Made by a program: the position numbers and the translations under genes | Source of the DNA: Dyadobacter fanqingshengii | Lineage (GTDB): Bacteria > Bacteroidota > Bacteroidia > Cytophagales > Spirosomataceae | Length of the DNA stretch: 64,000 nt | Assembly: GCF_023822005.2 (NCBI RefSeq) | Contig: NZ_CP098806.1 | Location: forward strand, 2,108,001 to 2,172,000 | Direction of reading: 5' to 3' | Notes under the pieces: generated by a model | Database searches by the model: none | Told to the model about the DNA's origin: nothing | The model's input: only the letters and a program-made list of their open reading frames with translations | In this document: positions 43,087 to 51,649 of the stretch, in pieces | Position numbering within the stretch: the first letter of the stretch is position 1 | Layout: each line of letters opens with the position of its first letter

Positions 43087-43272
43087 TTATAAAGATGTAC
43101 CAGCTGTATCGGTGGTCATCGTATCTGCACCCATTTCTGACCCAGACCTATCCATGCCCATAGAGTCAACTTCTGTACCGGTTCCGTCTGTCTTATTTTC
43201 ACTTGTGCACGCAGCCAGGCTAATAAACATTCCGAGGCTAAGAATTGAAATCACTTTTACGATCGCTTTCAT
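43087..43272 (-). CDS. Small lipoprotein
   Basis: A 61-residue protein with a signal (KVISILSLGMFISLAAC) whose lipobox Cys is residue 22. The mature 40 residues are only polar, rich in Thr, Asp, Gly, Ser and Met (GTEVDSMGMDRSGSEMGADTMTTDTAGTSL). Short lipoproteins of this kind are common in Cytophagales, of unknown role. It is small but has a complete signal and stop. Confidence 0.6.
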   Translation of the reverse strand: MKAIVKVISILSLGMFISLAACTSENKTDGTGTEVDSMGMDRSGSEMGADTMTTDTAGTSL

Positions 43273-43453
43273 GTCAAATACTTTTAGATGAAAAGCTGTT
43301 AACCGGTATAAAAATCATTCCAACAGATGAATTATCTCTGCTCAGGGCGAGCCCTTTCTTTTAAACCATGTATAAACGACAGGGAATAATGACGTTTTAG
43401 CTGAACGGTGCCATTTATACGTAGTGATATTTTTTGCATAACAGTGCGATATT

Positions 43454-44422
43454 CTACTTGTCGATCTCGATTCCGATTTTGCCGTAGAAATCCTTATCGC
43501 CGACTTTGTTTTCCAGCAAATTATGAGCTTTGCTTATCTCGGACAACAAAAAGACCTTATTCAGAACTGGTTTTAACTTGTTCGTTTCTACTAGTTTCGT
43601 TATCTCATCCAATTTATTTCGATTTTGCCTGGTAAATACGAAATGGTAGGTTGCATTTTTCCCCCAGGCATGAATCAGGTTTTGCGGTTTTTCAATGTCG
43701 ACTATGGTAACTACCTATCCTAACTGACTTAGGATCATTCCACTATCAGAAAGTGTATTGCCTCCAATGGTGTCAATGACAACATCGACTCCTTTACCGC
43801 CCGTAAGTTGCTGAATAGCGTCAATGTAGTGTTCATTTGCATAGTCGATCACATGATCAGCCCCTAATTCAAGAAGAACCTGGTGATGGACTTTCCTGGC
43901 AGTAGTGAAAACGATCGCTCCCATTGCTTTGGCAATCTGAATGGTTAGCATTCCCACGCCACCGGCACCTCCATGGATCAGGACAGTCTGATTCACCTTT
44001 AATTGTGCCCTGGTAACCAGCATTTCCCAAGCCGTACCAGCTGCCAAAGGAAGCGTTGCAGCTTCAAGATGGCTAATGTTTTTAGGTTTTAAAGCAATGA
44101 TAGACTCATGGACACTGTGATACTCGGCATAACTTCCCTGCCCCTTGAAGATCTCAGGCGTGTAATAAACCTGGTCACCGACCTTGAAATTTTCTACACC
44201 GTGACCGACTTCCGCTATTTCACCGGAAACATCGTGACCTGTAATGACAGGTAAGGCCAATTCATCTTTATAATCCCCACGACGGACCTGGTAGTCCAAA
44301 GGGTTCACAGAGGTTGCAAAGACTTTGACCAAAACTTCTCCGAAGCCTGGTTTTGGCGTCGGTACGTCTAAGATTTCGAAATTTTCGACAGGGCCGAACT
44401 GATTTAAGATTGCTGCTTTCAT
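43454..44422 (-). pseudogene. Zinc-independent MDR quinone oxidoreductase-like gene with one in-frame TAG
   Basis: The frame from 44422 encodes MKAAILNQFGPVENFEILDVPTPKPGFGEVLVKVFATSVNPLDYQVRRGDY, VITGHDVSGEIAEVGHGVENFKVGDQVY and LIHGGAGGVGMLTIQIAKAMGA, a medium-chain NADP-dependent oxidoreductase. A TAG at 43717-43715 (codon 236) interrupts it. The same frame then continues with family sequence (VVTIVDIEKPQNLIHAWGKN ... LVETNKLKPVLNKVFLLSEI ... YGKIGIEID) to a TAG at 43456-43454. The full length would be 322 residues, normal for the family. A real nonsense mutation, a sequencing error or readthrough are all possible. It follows the ArsR gene and has its own operator. Confidence 0.85.
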
Positions 44423-44437
44423 TTTGCTTTTTAGTTA

Positions 44438-44456
44438 ATTAGGTAAGTTCCTAAAT
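44438..44456. promoter_or_regulatory. TTAGG-N6-CCTAA operator before the MDR gene
   Basis: ATTAGGTAAGTTCCTAAAT is an imperfect dyad (TTAGG-N6-CCTAA) 16 bp upstream of the MDR start. It matches the perfect palindrome before the ArsR gene, so the same regulator probably binds both. Confidence 0.6.
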
Positions 44457-44471
44457 TGTATATCAAAAAAA

Positions 44472-44777
44472 TTATAAATTGTTTTTAATGTGCCTTGCTA
44501 ACTCTTGGATCGATTCCTCATTCCTTTTATAGTATGTCCATTGATCCTTTCTTGTGGAAATTAAAATATTGGCGGTCGACATCGTTTTTAGATAAACAGA
44601 AACGGTGGGAACAGACATCCCCGCTTTTTTTGCAATGTCAGAAACACATACGCCTAAGTCCGGCGAATAATCGGCCAGCTCCTCGGCAGGAAAGTGCGCA
44701 AAAGGCTCTTTTAACCATTCAAGAATGTTTAACCGGGTCTGATTTGACAGTGATTTTATAACTTCTAAAAGTATCAT
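44472..44777 (-). CDS. ArsR family transcriptional regulator
   Basis: A 101-residue winged-helix regulator: LLEVIKSLSNQTRLNILEWLKEPFAHFPAEELADYSPDLGVCVSDIAKKAGMSVPTVSVYLKTMSTANILISTRKDQWTYYKRNEESI. The HTH region is VCVSDIAKKAGMSVPTVSVYL. One Cys (residue 43, DLGVCVSD) sits next to the recognition unit; the metal-binding ELCVCDL motif of true arsenic sensors is not present in full, so it may respond to an organic or redox signal. It is transcribed towards the MDR gene (gap about 50 bp). Confidence 0.88.
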   Translation of the reverse strand: MILLEVIKSLSNQTRLNILEWLKEPFAHFPAEELADYSPDLGVCVSDIAKKAGMSVPTVSVYLKTMSTANILISTRKDQWTYYKRNEESIQELARHIKNNL

Positions 44778-44784
44778 GATGCAA

Positions 44785-44804
44785 ATTTAGGTAATTACCT
44801 AAAT
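44785..44804. promoter_or_regulatory. Perfect 20-bp palindromic operator before the ArsR gene
   Basis: ATTTAGGTAATTACCTAAAT is perfectly palindromic and lies 8 bp upstream of the ArsR start codon (44777). The half-site TTAGG repeats in the dyad at 44438-44456. Autoregulation by the ArsR protein is the simplest reading. Confidence 0.7.
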
Positions 44805-44940
44805 ACCTACAAGCTTTTTTATTAAATTTGTTATTGTATAGCACGCACCCCCTGCCTCTTATAGCGACCGGACTTAAAAGGGGATGTTTGGTGGTAATAA
44901 TGATTACTATTTCGCTGTTTCACCTTATGCTTCAGTAGGG

Positions 44941-45885
44941 TTAAAAATGGGGTTTTAGGTTAAGTTTGCCACGCTTACTGGCTGACTTGGCTTCATCAAG
45001 AGGCGCCGTAATTTTTGACTTATTATGACTGAAGTACATATCAATAAATGCCCTTAATGCAGTTGATTGTGACTTGTCTTGCTTGAAAATCAAGACGGTG
45101 ATCATTGTTCCAAGCTGTTTATCTAACGCATTGCTAGTAATTTTTCTGCCTGCGTAATATTGAGAAACGACTTCTTCGGGCAGTATGGTCATACCCAAAC
45201 CCGCTTCGACAAAGTTGATAATCCCTTCAATCGAATTGAGCACGGTGCTTTTGTAATGAACGATGCCTTTGGAGCTTAGCCAGGATTCGAGTCTTGCCCT
45301 GAATAGACAGCCGTGCCCGAACACAACGATCTTGACAGGCTGCTTTGTAAGCAATTCCTCAATTTTAGGCCCCTCGGAAGCTGTCACAATGACCAGCTGT
45401 TCTTCCTTGATCCGAATTTGATTCAGCCCGGTTACGTTAATGGGGGCCGATACGAATGCCGCGTCCAGATTGTAGTTTAACACATCATTGATCAGTGCAT
45501 TTCTCATCTCGGACTTGAACTCCAATTCAACATCCGGAAAATGCTCTTCAAAATGGTTAATCATCTCAGGAACCTTCAAAGCCATGGTCGTTTCGATACA
45601 TCCGATTTTAAGGCTGCCGCTTACCTTAGTGCTACTCTGGACATGGCTTTTCGCCTCCGCAATCAGATTACTGATCTGCTTACAATATTGCATCAACTTT
45701 TTACCGGCAGCCGTAAGCTCGACTTTGCGGGATGTCCGGGAGAACAGTTCTGCGCCAAATTCCTCTTCCAGGCTTTTGATCCTGGCCGTGACGTTCGATT
45801 GCACCGTAAACATGGCCGCGGCAGCTTTGGTGAAGCTTCCGGTTTCGGCCACTGCTTCAAATATTTTCAGATCATTGGTGTTCAT
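44941..45885 (-). CDS. LysR family transcriptional regulator
   Basis: A 314-residue LysR regulator. The N-terminal HTH is NTNDLKIFEAVAETGSFTKAAAAMFTVQSNVTARIKSLEEEFGAELFSRTSRKVELTAAGKKLMQYCKQ. The rest is the co-inducer-binding domain (GSLKIGCIETTMALKVPEMINHFEEHFPDVELEFKSEMRNALINDVLNYNLDAAFVSAPI). It is divergent to the hydrolase gene at 45985, its most likely target, with a dyad between them. Confidence 0.94.
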   Translation of the reverse strand: MNTNDLKIFEAVAETGSFTKAAAAMFTVQSNVTARIKSLEEEFGAELFSRTSRKVELTAAGKKLMQYCKQISNLIAEAKSHVQSSTKVSGSLKIGCIETTMALKVPEMINHFEEHFPDVELEFKSEMRNALINDVLNYNLDAAFVSAPINVTGLNQIRIKEEQLVIVTASEGPKIEELLTKQPVKIVVFGHGCLFRARLESWLSSKGIVHYKSTVLNSIEGIINFVEAGLGMTILPEEVVSQYYAGRKITSNALDKQLGTMITVLIFKQDKSQSTALRAFIDMYFSHNKSKITAPLDEAKSASKRGKLNLKPHF

Positions 45886-45898
45886 TTGTCAATCATAA

Positions 45899-45921
45899 TA
45901 AGTGATTCATTACATCACTAT
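45899..45921. promoter_or_regulatory. LysR-type operator dyad
   Basis: AGTGAT (45901-45906) and ATCACT (45914-45919) are inverted repeats with a 7-base spacer in the divergent LysR/hydrolase gap. The T-N11-A pattern of LysR boxes is met. Confidence 0.5.
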
Positions 45922-45984
45922 TAATCGTTTGTTAAGATCAAATATCGGTGGTAATTTTGATATATCAAAAACAAAAAACTGGTC

Positions 45985-46854
45985 ATGGAAAACACATCAA
46001 TTCATTTCAACAAAGTGGTGGTAAACGGTTTAAACATTTTTTATAGGGAAGCAGGCGCGCCTGATGCACCGACCATTCTCTTACTGCATGGTTACCCAAC
46101 ATCTTCCCATATGTTCAGAAACCTGCTTCCCGTTCTCAGCAAGCAATATCATGTAATCGCCCCGGATTTGCCTGGTTTTGGTTATTCTGATGCGCCAGGC
46201 AATCAAGAGTTCGAATATACTTTTGACAATCTGGCTGCTACAATGCAAGCATTTATTGATCAACTCGGCCTGAAACGCTTTGCCATTTACATTTTTGATT
46301 ACGGCGCGCCGGTTGGTCTGCGCCTGGCTATGGCAAATCCAGAAAAGATCACCGGCATCATTTCCCAAAACGGTAATGCTTACGAGGAAGGGCTTAGCAA
46401 TGAGTGGAGCCCGATACAGCGCTATTGGAAAGACCCATCCCAGGAAAACCGTGAGTCGCTCAGGGATTTTGTTTCAAAAGATGCCACATGGTTTCAATAT
46501 CATGAAGGTGCTTCTGACCCATCATTGATTGCCCCTGAAACCTACACACTCGATCAACACTTCCTGGACAGGGCGGGCAATATTGAAATCCAGCTGGATC
46601 TGGTGAAAGATTACAGGACCAATGTTGCGCTGTACCCAAAATTTCATCAATACTTCCGGGAATACCAGCCAAAATTGTTGTTAGTTTGGGGAAACAGAGA
46701 TCCGTATTTTTTGCCAGCGGGTGCGGAAGCATATAAGAAGGATTTACCCGATGCGACTTTAAAATTCTACGATACAGGCCACTTTGCGCTTGAAACCCAC
46801 CCGGAAGAGATCGGCGCTGATATACTTGATTTTTTGGAAACGCTGCCGATATAA
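45985..46854 (+). CDS. Alpha/beta hydrolase with Asp nucleophile (haloalkane dehalogenase/epoxide hydrolase-like)
   Basis: A 289-residue soluble enzyme. LLLHGYPTSSHMFRNLLPVLSKQYHVIAPDLPGFGYSD is the epoxide-hydrolase-type opening. The nucleophile is Asp105 in YIFDYGAPVGLRLA, a G-x-D-x-G-like elbow, not Ser. Asp239 (VWGNRDPYF) and His266 (DTGHFALE) complete the triad. An Asp nucleophile is used by epoxide hydrolases, haloalkane dehalogenases and fluoroacetate dehalogenases; cap residues do not settle which. It has a divergent LysR gene. Confidence 0.9.
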   Translation: MENTSIHFNKVVVNGLNIFYREAGAPDAPTILLLHGYPTSSHMFRNLLPVLSKQYHVIAPDLPGFGYSDAPGNQEFEYTFDNLAATMQAFIDQLGLKRFAIYIFDYGAPVGLRLAMANPEKITGIISQNGNAYEEGLSNEWSPIQRYWKDPSQENRESLRDFVSKDATWFQYHEGASDPSLIAPETYTLDQHFLDRAGNIEIQLDLVKDYRTNVALYPKFHQYFREYQPKLLLVWGNRDPYFLPAGAEAYKKDLPDATLKFYDTGHFALETHPEEIGADILDFLETLPI

Positions 46855-47054
46855 ATTAGTTTTAGCATGCTTTGTCACCCCTACCGCGCTATTGAAAAAT
46901 TATAGATATTTCTCTGTTGGCATCTACAAAACACCTGTTCAAATAATATATTTTTTCACCGTTGACTGCTGACCTACTTTTGTATCACAATCCAGGAAAG
47001 ACGAACTTAAAAACATTTTTCGGGATGAGTAAATAAGTTCACAAAGACAGTACA

Positions 47055-48140
47055 ATGCTAAAAGGAACTTTAAACTTTTTAAGAGCCAATTATAAACGCT
47101 TAGCGCTATTAGCCTTATTCTCTTTGGTGATTTACGGTTCGTTCCTTTTGCTTTCGTACGTGACAAATCCTGCCCAGACTGCAAGGGTTTTTGCGGGCCG
47201 GACGGGCTTTTTTTTCAACACCCTGATCTTTGTTATTGAGTCTGTCATTACGCATTACATTCTCATCTTCGGATTAATACTTCCGGTGATGCGCAAGCAG
47301 CGTAGTTTTCGCAGCGCTGTGATGATCGGACTCCTGTTTTTTCTAATCAAGTTTGCGTACGATCACACTTTTTTCTTGATGGAAAGAGCAGCGCAAGCGC
47401 GGGAAATGGCTGATTCTACCCCAGCTGCTTTGCCCGAAGATAAAATGAAATGGGTGTTGATCATGTCTTATGTATTTATCCTGATTGCAAGTTTTTCGGT
47501 AGCATTATTGATTGAATGGGTTCACAAAGGCAGAGAGCGCATCATGCTTGAAAAGGATAAAACAGAAGCGGAACTGAAAGCCTTAAAGCACCAGATCAAC
47601 CCTCATTTCCTGTTTAATTCATTAAGCTTTATTTATGGAAAGGTTATCAAACTCGATAAAGAAACTGCGGATTCTATCCTGATGCTGGCCAACATTATGC
47701 GGTATGCTTTGGGAAAAAATACCCGCATCGATGGGACCGTCAATATTATGGATGAATTGGAGCACATGAAAAATGTGATTGAAATTAACCAGCGTCGTCA
47801 TAATCATCAATTAAATATCCGCTACGACGAACAGATTGATGATCAGTCTACTAGCATTGTCCCACTGGTATTGATCACACTCGTTGAAAATGCTTTCAAG
47901 CACGGTGACCTGCATGACCCTGCTCATCCTTTACGGATCAGAATTAATACTTGCGTGGATGAATTAACATTTGATATCAGCAATAAAAAGGGAAAAGGAT
48001 TAAAAGAACTTTCAAATGGGATCGGACTTCATAACATCGGGCAGCAACTGAATTTAACTTACGGTAACCGGTCAGCGTTCTTTGTAGATGAAGATGAAAC
48101 CCATTTTAATGTAGCATTGAAGATAACATTTCCGGTATGA
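47055..48140 (+). CDS. LytS-type sensor histidine kinase
   Basis: A 361-residue kinase. Four membrane helices cover about residues 13-160 (LALLALFSLVIYGSFLLLSYV and others), followed by a short coiled coil. The His_kinase motif HQINPHFLFNSLSFIYG has His184, and the HATPase part has LVLITLVENAFKHG and GIGLHNIGQQLNLTYG. It overlaps the next gene by 4 bases (ATGA), so they are one operon. A TACTTTTG -7 box about 82 bp upstream is a possible promoter. Confidence 0.93.
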   Translation: MLKGTLNFLRANYKRLALLALFSLVIYGSFLLLSYVTNPAQTARVFAGRTGFFFNTLIFVIESVITHYILIFGLILPVMRKQRSFRSAVMIGLLFFLIKFAYDHTFFLMERAAQAREMADSTPAALPEDKMKWVLIMSYVFILIASFSVALLIEWVHKGRERIMLEKDKTEAELKALKHQINPHFLFNSLSFIYGKVIKLDKETADSILMLANIMRYALGKNTRIDGTVNIMDELEHMKNVIEINQRRHNHQLNIRYDEQIDDQSTSIVPLVLITLVENAFKHGDLHDPAHPLRIRINTCVDELTFDISNKKGKGLKELSNGIGLHNIGQQLNLTYGNRSAFFVDEDETHFNVALKITFPV

Positions 48141-48883
48141 TTGATTGCATTATCATTGACGATGAGCAGCATGCCATCGATTTATTGAAAGAACATATAA
48201 GTCATGTGCATTTTTTAAAATTGGTAGGCTCAGAGACAAATCCTATAAAAGGTTTGGCAATGATCGGTGATCTCAAGCCCGGGCTTGTGTTCTTGGATGT
48301 TCAAATGCCTAATCTAACTGGAATAGACATATTGAAGCTGATCAGCAATGATTGCCATGTGATTATGACTACGGCTTACAAGGAATATGCCCTTGATGGA
48401 TTTGAGCATGCCGTAGTAGATTATTTATTGAAACCGATCCCTTTTTTAAGGTTCTTAAAAGCCGTTAACCGTTTATGGACCATTCAAAATAATGTTCGTC
48501 CGGTTAACGATCAGGATCATTATGTTTTTGTAAAAACAGAACAAAAAGGCAAGCTTTTAAAAATTGATTCCCGCAGAATAACTTACATCGAAGGGCAAGG
48601 CAATTATGCGACAATCCACATGAATGATCAGCGCAAGATTACCGCCTATTTAAAACTGAAAGAGCTGGCCGAACATTTATCCTTGATGGGTTTTGTGCGC
48701 ATACACAAATCGTTTATTATTTCGCTGAGCCACTTAACCGCGGTTGAAGGGAATATGGTCCGGATCGTGGACGAAGCACAACCCATCACCATAGGCGAAG
48801 CTTATCGCAAAGAGTTTTTTGAAATGATTAATGCCAAGTTGCTTTCAATGCCTCCGAGTAATCCAACGAGTTCAAACGAATAA
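48137..48883 (+). CDS. LytTR-family response regulator
   Basis: A 248-residue regulator. The receiver has D8/D9 and phosphorylated Asp54 (GLVFLDVQMPNLTGIDIL), and YALDGFEHAVVDYLLKPI closes it. The LytTR domain begins near residue 130 (YVFVKTEQKGKLLKIDSRRITYIEGQGNYATIHM ... FVRIHKSFIISLSHLTAVEGNMVRIVDEAQPITIGEAYRKEF). It pairs with the kinase at 47055. A gene group with an exported CsgG-like protein follows after 82 bp. Confidence 0.94.
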   Translation: MIDCIIIDDEQHAIDLLKEHISHVHFLKLVGSETNPIKGLAMIGDLKPGLVFLDVQMPNLTGIDILKLISNDCHVIMTTAYKEYALDGFEHAVVDYLLKPIPFLRFLKAVNRLWTIQNNVRPVNDQDHYVFVKTEQKGKLLKIDSRRITYIEGQGNYATIHMNDQRKITAYLKLKELAEHLSLMGFVRIHKSFIISLSHLTAVEGNMVRIVDEAQPITIGEAYRKEFFEMINAKLLSMPPSNPTSSNE

Positions 48884-48965
48884 TCATTTATCGCTTAGTG
48901 GATGTTTTATAGTGAATGTCCAACCTTCGATAAAGCCAATTTTACCTTACCATTTAATTTAAATC

Positions 48966-49667
48966 ATGAAACGTAGTTGCCTAATATCAGCTTTAACGCT
49001 GATGTCAATATTATCTAGTGACCTAATGGTCAATGTTTTTGCACAAGGCAAAACTGGCGAGGTCATAATGCCGGATGAAGAAAGGAAAGAAGCAGCCCCG
49101 GCTGATCGCAAAAACAAAATTGCCGTGATGCCTTTCCAATTTCTAAGCAATGATCCTGGCTATGAACCAGGTCAGATGAGCAAGAGGATGCAAGCCAATT
49201 GCGCCAGCTCCCTACGTAAGAATACATCCAACGTCCTCATTCAGGATCCGATGACGACGAACCGGTTATTGGCAAAAAACAAAATTGACGTCAATGACCC
49301 GGCAGCAGTTGACCCTCAGGAACTTGCCGTGCTTCTTGGTGTGGAATATCTGGTATTTGGTGCTGTGGACGTAGTCAACAAAGGGGCCTCTACCACGGGG
49401 AGTAATGTTACTACTTATAAGGACAAAGAAAAACAGGATAAGGACAAAAACAGCAAAAACACAAAAGCGTCCGGAACGGCCATAACGAGTAATAACGGGA
49501 CCACGACCACTAATTACGCGACGAAGGTTACACTCGATATTTATACAGACCAGGGCAGCACCTATTATAATAAATCCCGAAGTTCTTTTGGTAGTCAGAT
49601 AGATTCATATGTAAGTACATTGGATTACCTCATCAAGCGCACTCCTTTCGGGTCCAAGAACAAATAA
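48966..49667 (+). CDS. CsgG/LpoB-like periplasmic protein
   Basis: A 233-residue exported protein (signal ISALTLMSILSSDLMVNVFAQ). The core NKIAVMPFQFLSNDPGYEPGQMSKRMQANCASSLRKNTSNVLIQDPMTTNRLLAKNKIDVNDPAAVDPQELAVLLGVEYLVFGAVDVVN is the Rossmann-like fold of CsgG, LpoB and TolB N-terminal domains. A Lys/Asn/Thr linker (about residues 150-180) and a beta strand ATKVTLDIYTDQGSTYYNKSRSSFGS follow. It lacks a lipobox cysteine. It probably binds a partner in the periplasm; secretion or cell-wall control is only a guess. Confidence 0.7.
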   Translation: MKRSCLISALTLMSILSSDLMVNVFAQGKTGEVIMPDEERKEAAPADRKNKIAVMPFQFLSNDPGYEPGQMSKRMQANCASSLRKNTSNVLIQDPMTTNRLLAKNKIDVNDPAAVDPQELAVLLGVEYLVFGAVDVVNKGASTTGSNVTTYKDKEKQDKDKNSKNTKASGTAITSNNGTTTTNYATKVTLDIYTDQGSTYYNKSRSSFGSQIDSYVSTLDYLIKRTPFGSKNK

Positions 49668-49698
49668 GATTAACTGATCTCTAACAATAATAAATCTC

Positions 49699-50730
49699 AT
49701 GAAAAGTCTTCGTTCTCTTATGGCAGTCACTGCCATGTCTCTAATGCTGTTTGCAGGTTGCAATGACGTGGTTGATCATCCCATCAATCCGGATCTAGCA
49801 GAAGTGGTGCCAACTTCTTGTACGATTCCTCCCCTACGTAAATGGCTTAATGATGAATTTTTAAGTTGGAGCGAAGTGCCAACGCTCATCGCAGCCAGTC
49901 CGGAGCTAAGCATGTCAGATTTGGCTAATTTTCACACATTGTACTTTGAAAACAGTCCTGAAAACCAGTATTATGGGGTTAATGGTGAATATACCGACCA
50001 GATTAATCAGAGCTTCAAGGATGTGAAAAGCTTTTGGGATATCGAGGCGGAAAACATCATGACAGTTGCAGCGCATGGTTCTATGTTGCAAGACCGGAAT
50101 AAGGTGGTTAAAATGTATACAAAAATATATGGGTACAGTAATGAAAAGGCTAATAAATATGCCGACTCGTTAGCCACGTTATTCAAAATCTACCCACAGT
50201 TCCTTAAAGGTGAACATCCCGCTTTTACTTTTAATCAAATTGCTGTACCGGACACAACCTTTCCAAATATTGGTCAAATTCCGGCTAAAATCGTCATTGG
50301 CGACGGCCTCTTGCAGGGTTTGGATGAGATTGGTTACGCAAAAATTGCTCCACAGGCTATTCTGGCCCACGAGTTTGGGCACCACATTCAGTATGATTTG
50401 GGGATTTTGAAAAGGGGCGTAAAACTAACTCCAAAAACCTCCCGCCGATTCGAATTAATGGCCGATGCATATGCAGCCTACTTTTTAGCGCATAACAAGG
50501 GAGCCGCTATGCAGTTAAATGATTTGCAACAAGTCGCAGAAGTGCTTTTTAACACAGGTGATTGCAATTTTACTGTCGACGGCCACCACGGAACACCTAC
50601 GCAAAGAAAGGCCGCTACTGAGTGGGGATACAACCTGGCCAGAAACGCAGACAAAAAAGACCATATTATCAGCAGCCGCGAATTTGCAAGTTTGTTTGAT
50701 GCCGGCTTGAATGACCTTGTCAAAAAGTAG
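49699..50730 (+). CDS. Lipoprotein zinc metallopeptidase (HExxH)
   Basis: A 343-residue protein with a lipobox (VTAMSLMLFAGC, Cys20). The active site is H224-E225-F-G-H228 (ILAHEFGHHIQYDLG). A third ligand candidate is Glu252 or Asp256 in SRRFELMADAYAAYFLAHNKG, about 24-28 residues downstream, as in neutral zinc metallopeptidases (YpfJ-type) or gluzincins. RKAATEWGYNLA completes the domain. The N-terminal 200 residues are unlike known domains. It lies 31 bp after the CsgG-like gene. Confidence 0.8.
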   Translation: MKSLRSLMAVTAMSLMLFAGCNDVVDHPINPDLAEVVPTSCTIPPLRKWLNDEFLSWSEVPTLIAASPELSMSDLANFHTLYFENSPENQYYGVNGEYTDQINQSFKDVKSFWDIEAENIMTVAAHGSMLQDRNKVVKMYTKIYGYSNEKANKYADSLATLFKIYPQFLKGEHPAFTFNQIAVPDTTFPNIGQIPAKIVIGDGLLQGLDEIGYAKIAPQAILAHEFGHHIQYDLGILKRGVKLTPKTSRRFELMADAYAAYFLAHNKGAAMQLNDLQQVAEVLFNTGDCNFTVDGHHGTPTQRKAATEWGYNLARNADKKDHIISSREFASLFDAGLNDLVKK

Positions 50731-50792
50731 CCTGTGCGCACCGCTGCTTAAAATTTTTACCAATTATAATTAACTACAAACAAATATCCACA

Positions 50793-51461
50793 ATGAAAAA
50801 CATGATGATTGCCCTGTGTATGCTCACAATTAGCTACGCCGCAAATGCACAATACGACCCAGCTGTTAGATTCGGAATCAAAGCAGGTGCTAATTTATCC
50901 AATATCAATGGCAGCAACGATTTAAGCCTTTCTCCCGGTGGTAACGCCTTTGATTTCAGGGATAATGATAACCGTTCACTTGGCTTCGCCGGTGGTGTTT
51001 TCTTCCGTTTTGGTAAAACGCTCTATATCCAGCCAGAGATTTTGTTATCCCAAAAAGGTGGCAAGTTCAATGTGTATGAAGACGGTGTACTGAATGATGG
51101 AAAAGTGGACGTGCGTTTTTCAAACCTCGACGTACCGGTCCTGTTTGGCGTGCGCATTGCCAAGTTCTTCCGCGTCAATGTTGGTCCGATGGCATCACTC
51201 AGATTAAATAAAAATGGTAAAATCGGTGATTCATTTGACGACGTAACTGGTGGAAATTCAGGAGCTGAATTCAAAAACCGACTGGCATTCGGCTATCAGG
51301 CGGGCGTTGGCCTTGACCTGGGAAGACTGAGTCTGGATGTGCGTTATGAAGGTAACTTCACTGACGTGATGAAGATTCAGTTTGATAATGCTACAACCGC
51401 TTCACAATTTGGCAAAAAGAGCAACCTGTTTCAGGCAACACTCGGCCTTGCCATTTTTTAA
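50793..51461 (+). CDS. Outer-membrane beta-barrel (PorT-like) protein
   Basis: A 222-residue protein with a signal peptide (MMIALCMLTISYAANAQ). Barrel strands are clear: VRFGIKAGANLSNINGS, LGFAGGVFFRFGKTLYIQPEILLSQKGGKFNVY, VRFSNLDVPVLFGVRIAKFFRVNVGPMASLRL, LAFGYQAGVGLDLGRLSLDVRYEGNFTDVM. They match the PorT/OMP_b-brl_2 family, with a final aromatic strand (LFQATLGLAIF). The predicted role is a small outer-membrane barrel. It ends the three-gene exported group. Confidence 0.9.
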   Translation: MKNMMIALCMLTISYAANAQYDPAVRFGIKAGANLSNINGSNDLSLSPGGNAFDFRDNDNRSLGFAGGVFFRFGKTLYIQPEILLSQKGGKFNVYEDGVLNDGKVDVRFSNLDVPVLFGVRIAKFFRVNVGPMASLRLNKNGKIGDSFDDVTGGNSGAEFKNRLAFGYQAGVGLDLGRLSLDVRYEGNFTDVMKIQFDNATTASQFGKKSNLFQATLGLAIF

Positions 51462-51568
51462 GTAATTGGGAAGAATTCGGAAACGGGAAACATGGAATTA
51501 TAGTTGGTGAAGAAATCAAAGTCCATGTCGTTTCCGACATCTAAGTAGCAAAAGAAATGCAGCAATAA

Positions 51569-51619
51569 GAAAAGCGTATATAGCATACCGTCATTTACGA
51601 TAGGCTATATACGCTTTTC
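51569..51619. terminator. Bidirectional hairpin between convergent genes
   Basis: A perfect 16-bp inverted repeat (51569-51584 with 51604-51619, GAAAAGCGTATATAGC) with a 19-base loop lies between the barrel gene (stop 51461) and the SDR gene (stop 51650). The arms end in AAAA/TTTT, so it may serve both strands. Confidence 0.65.
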
Positions 51620-51649
51620 ATGTTTACCTCTGGGGAGTTCTTGCTATTT

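Noticed and set aside
51023..51274. Minus-strand frame inside the beta-barrel gene
   Set aside because: It is antisense to clear barrel strands and has no pattern of its own.
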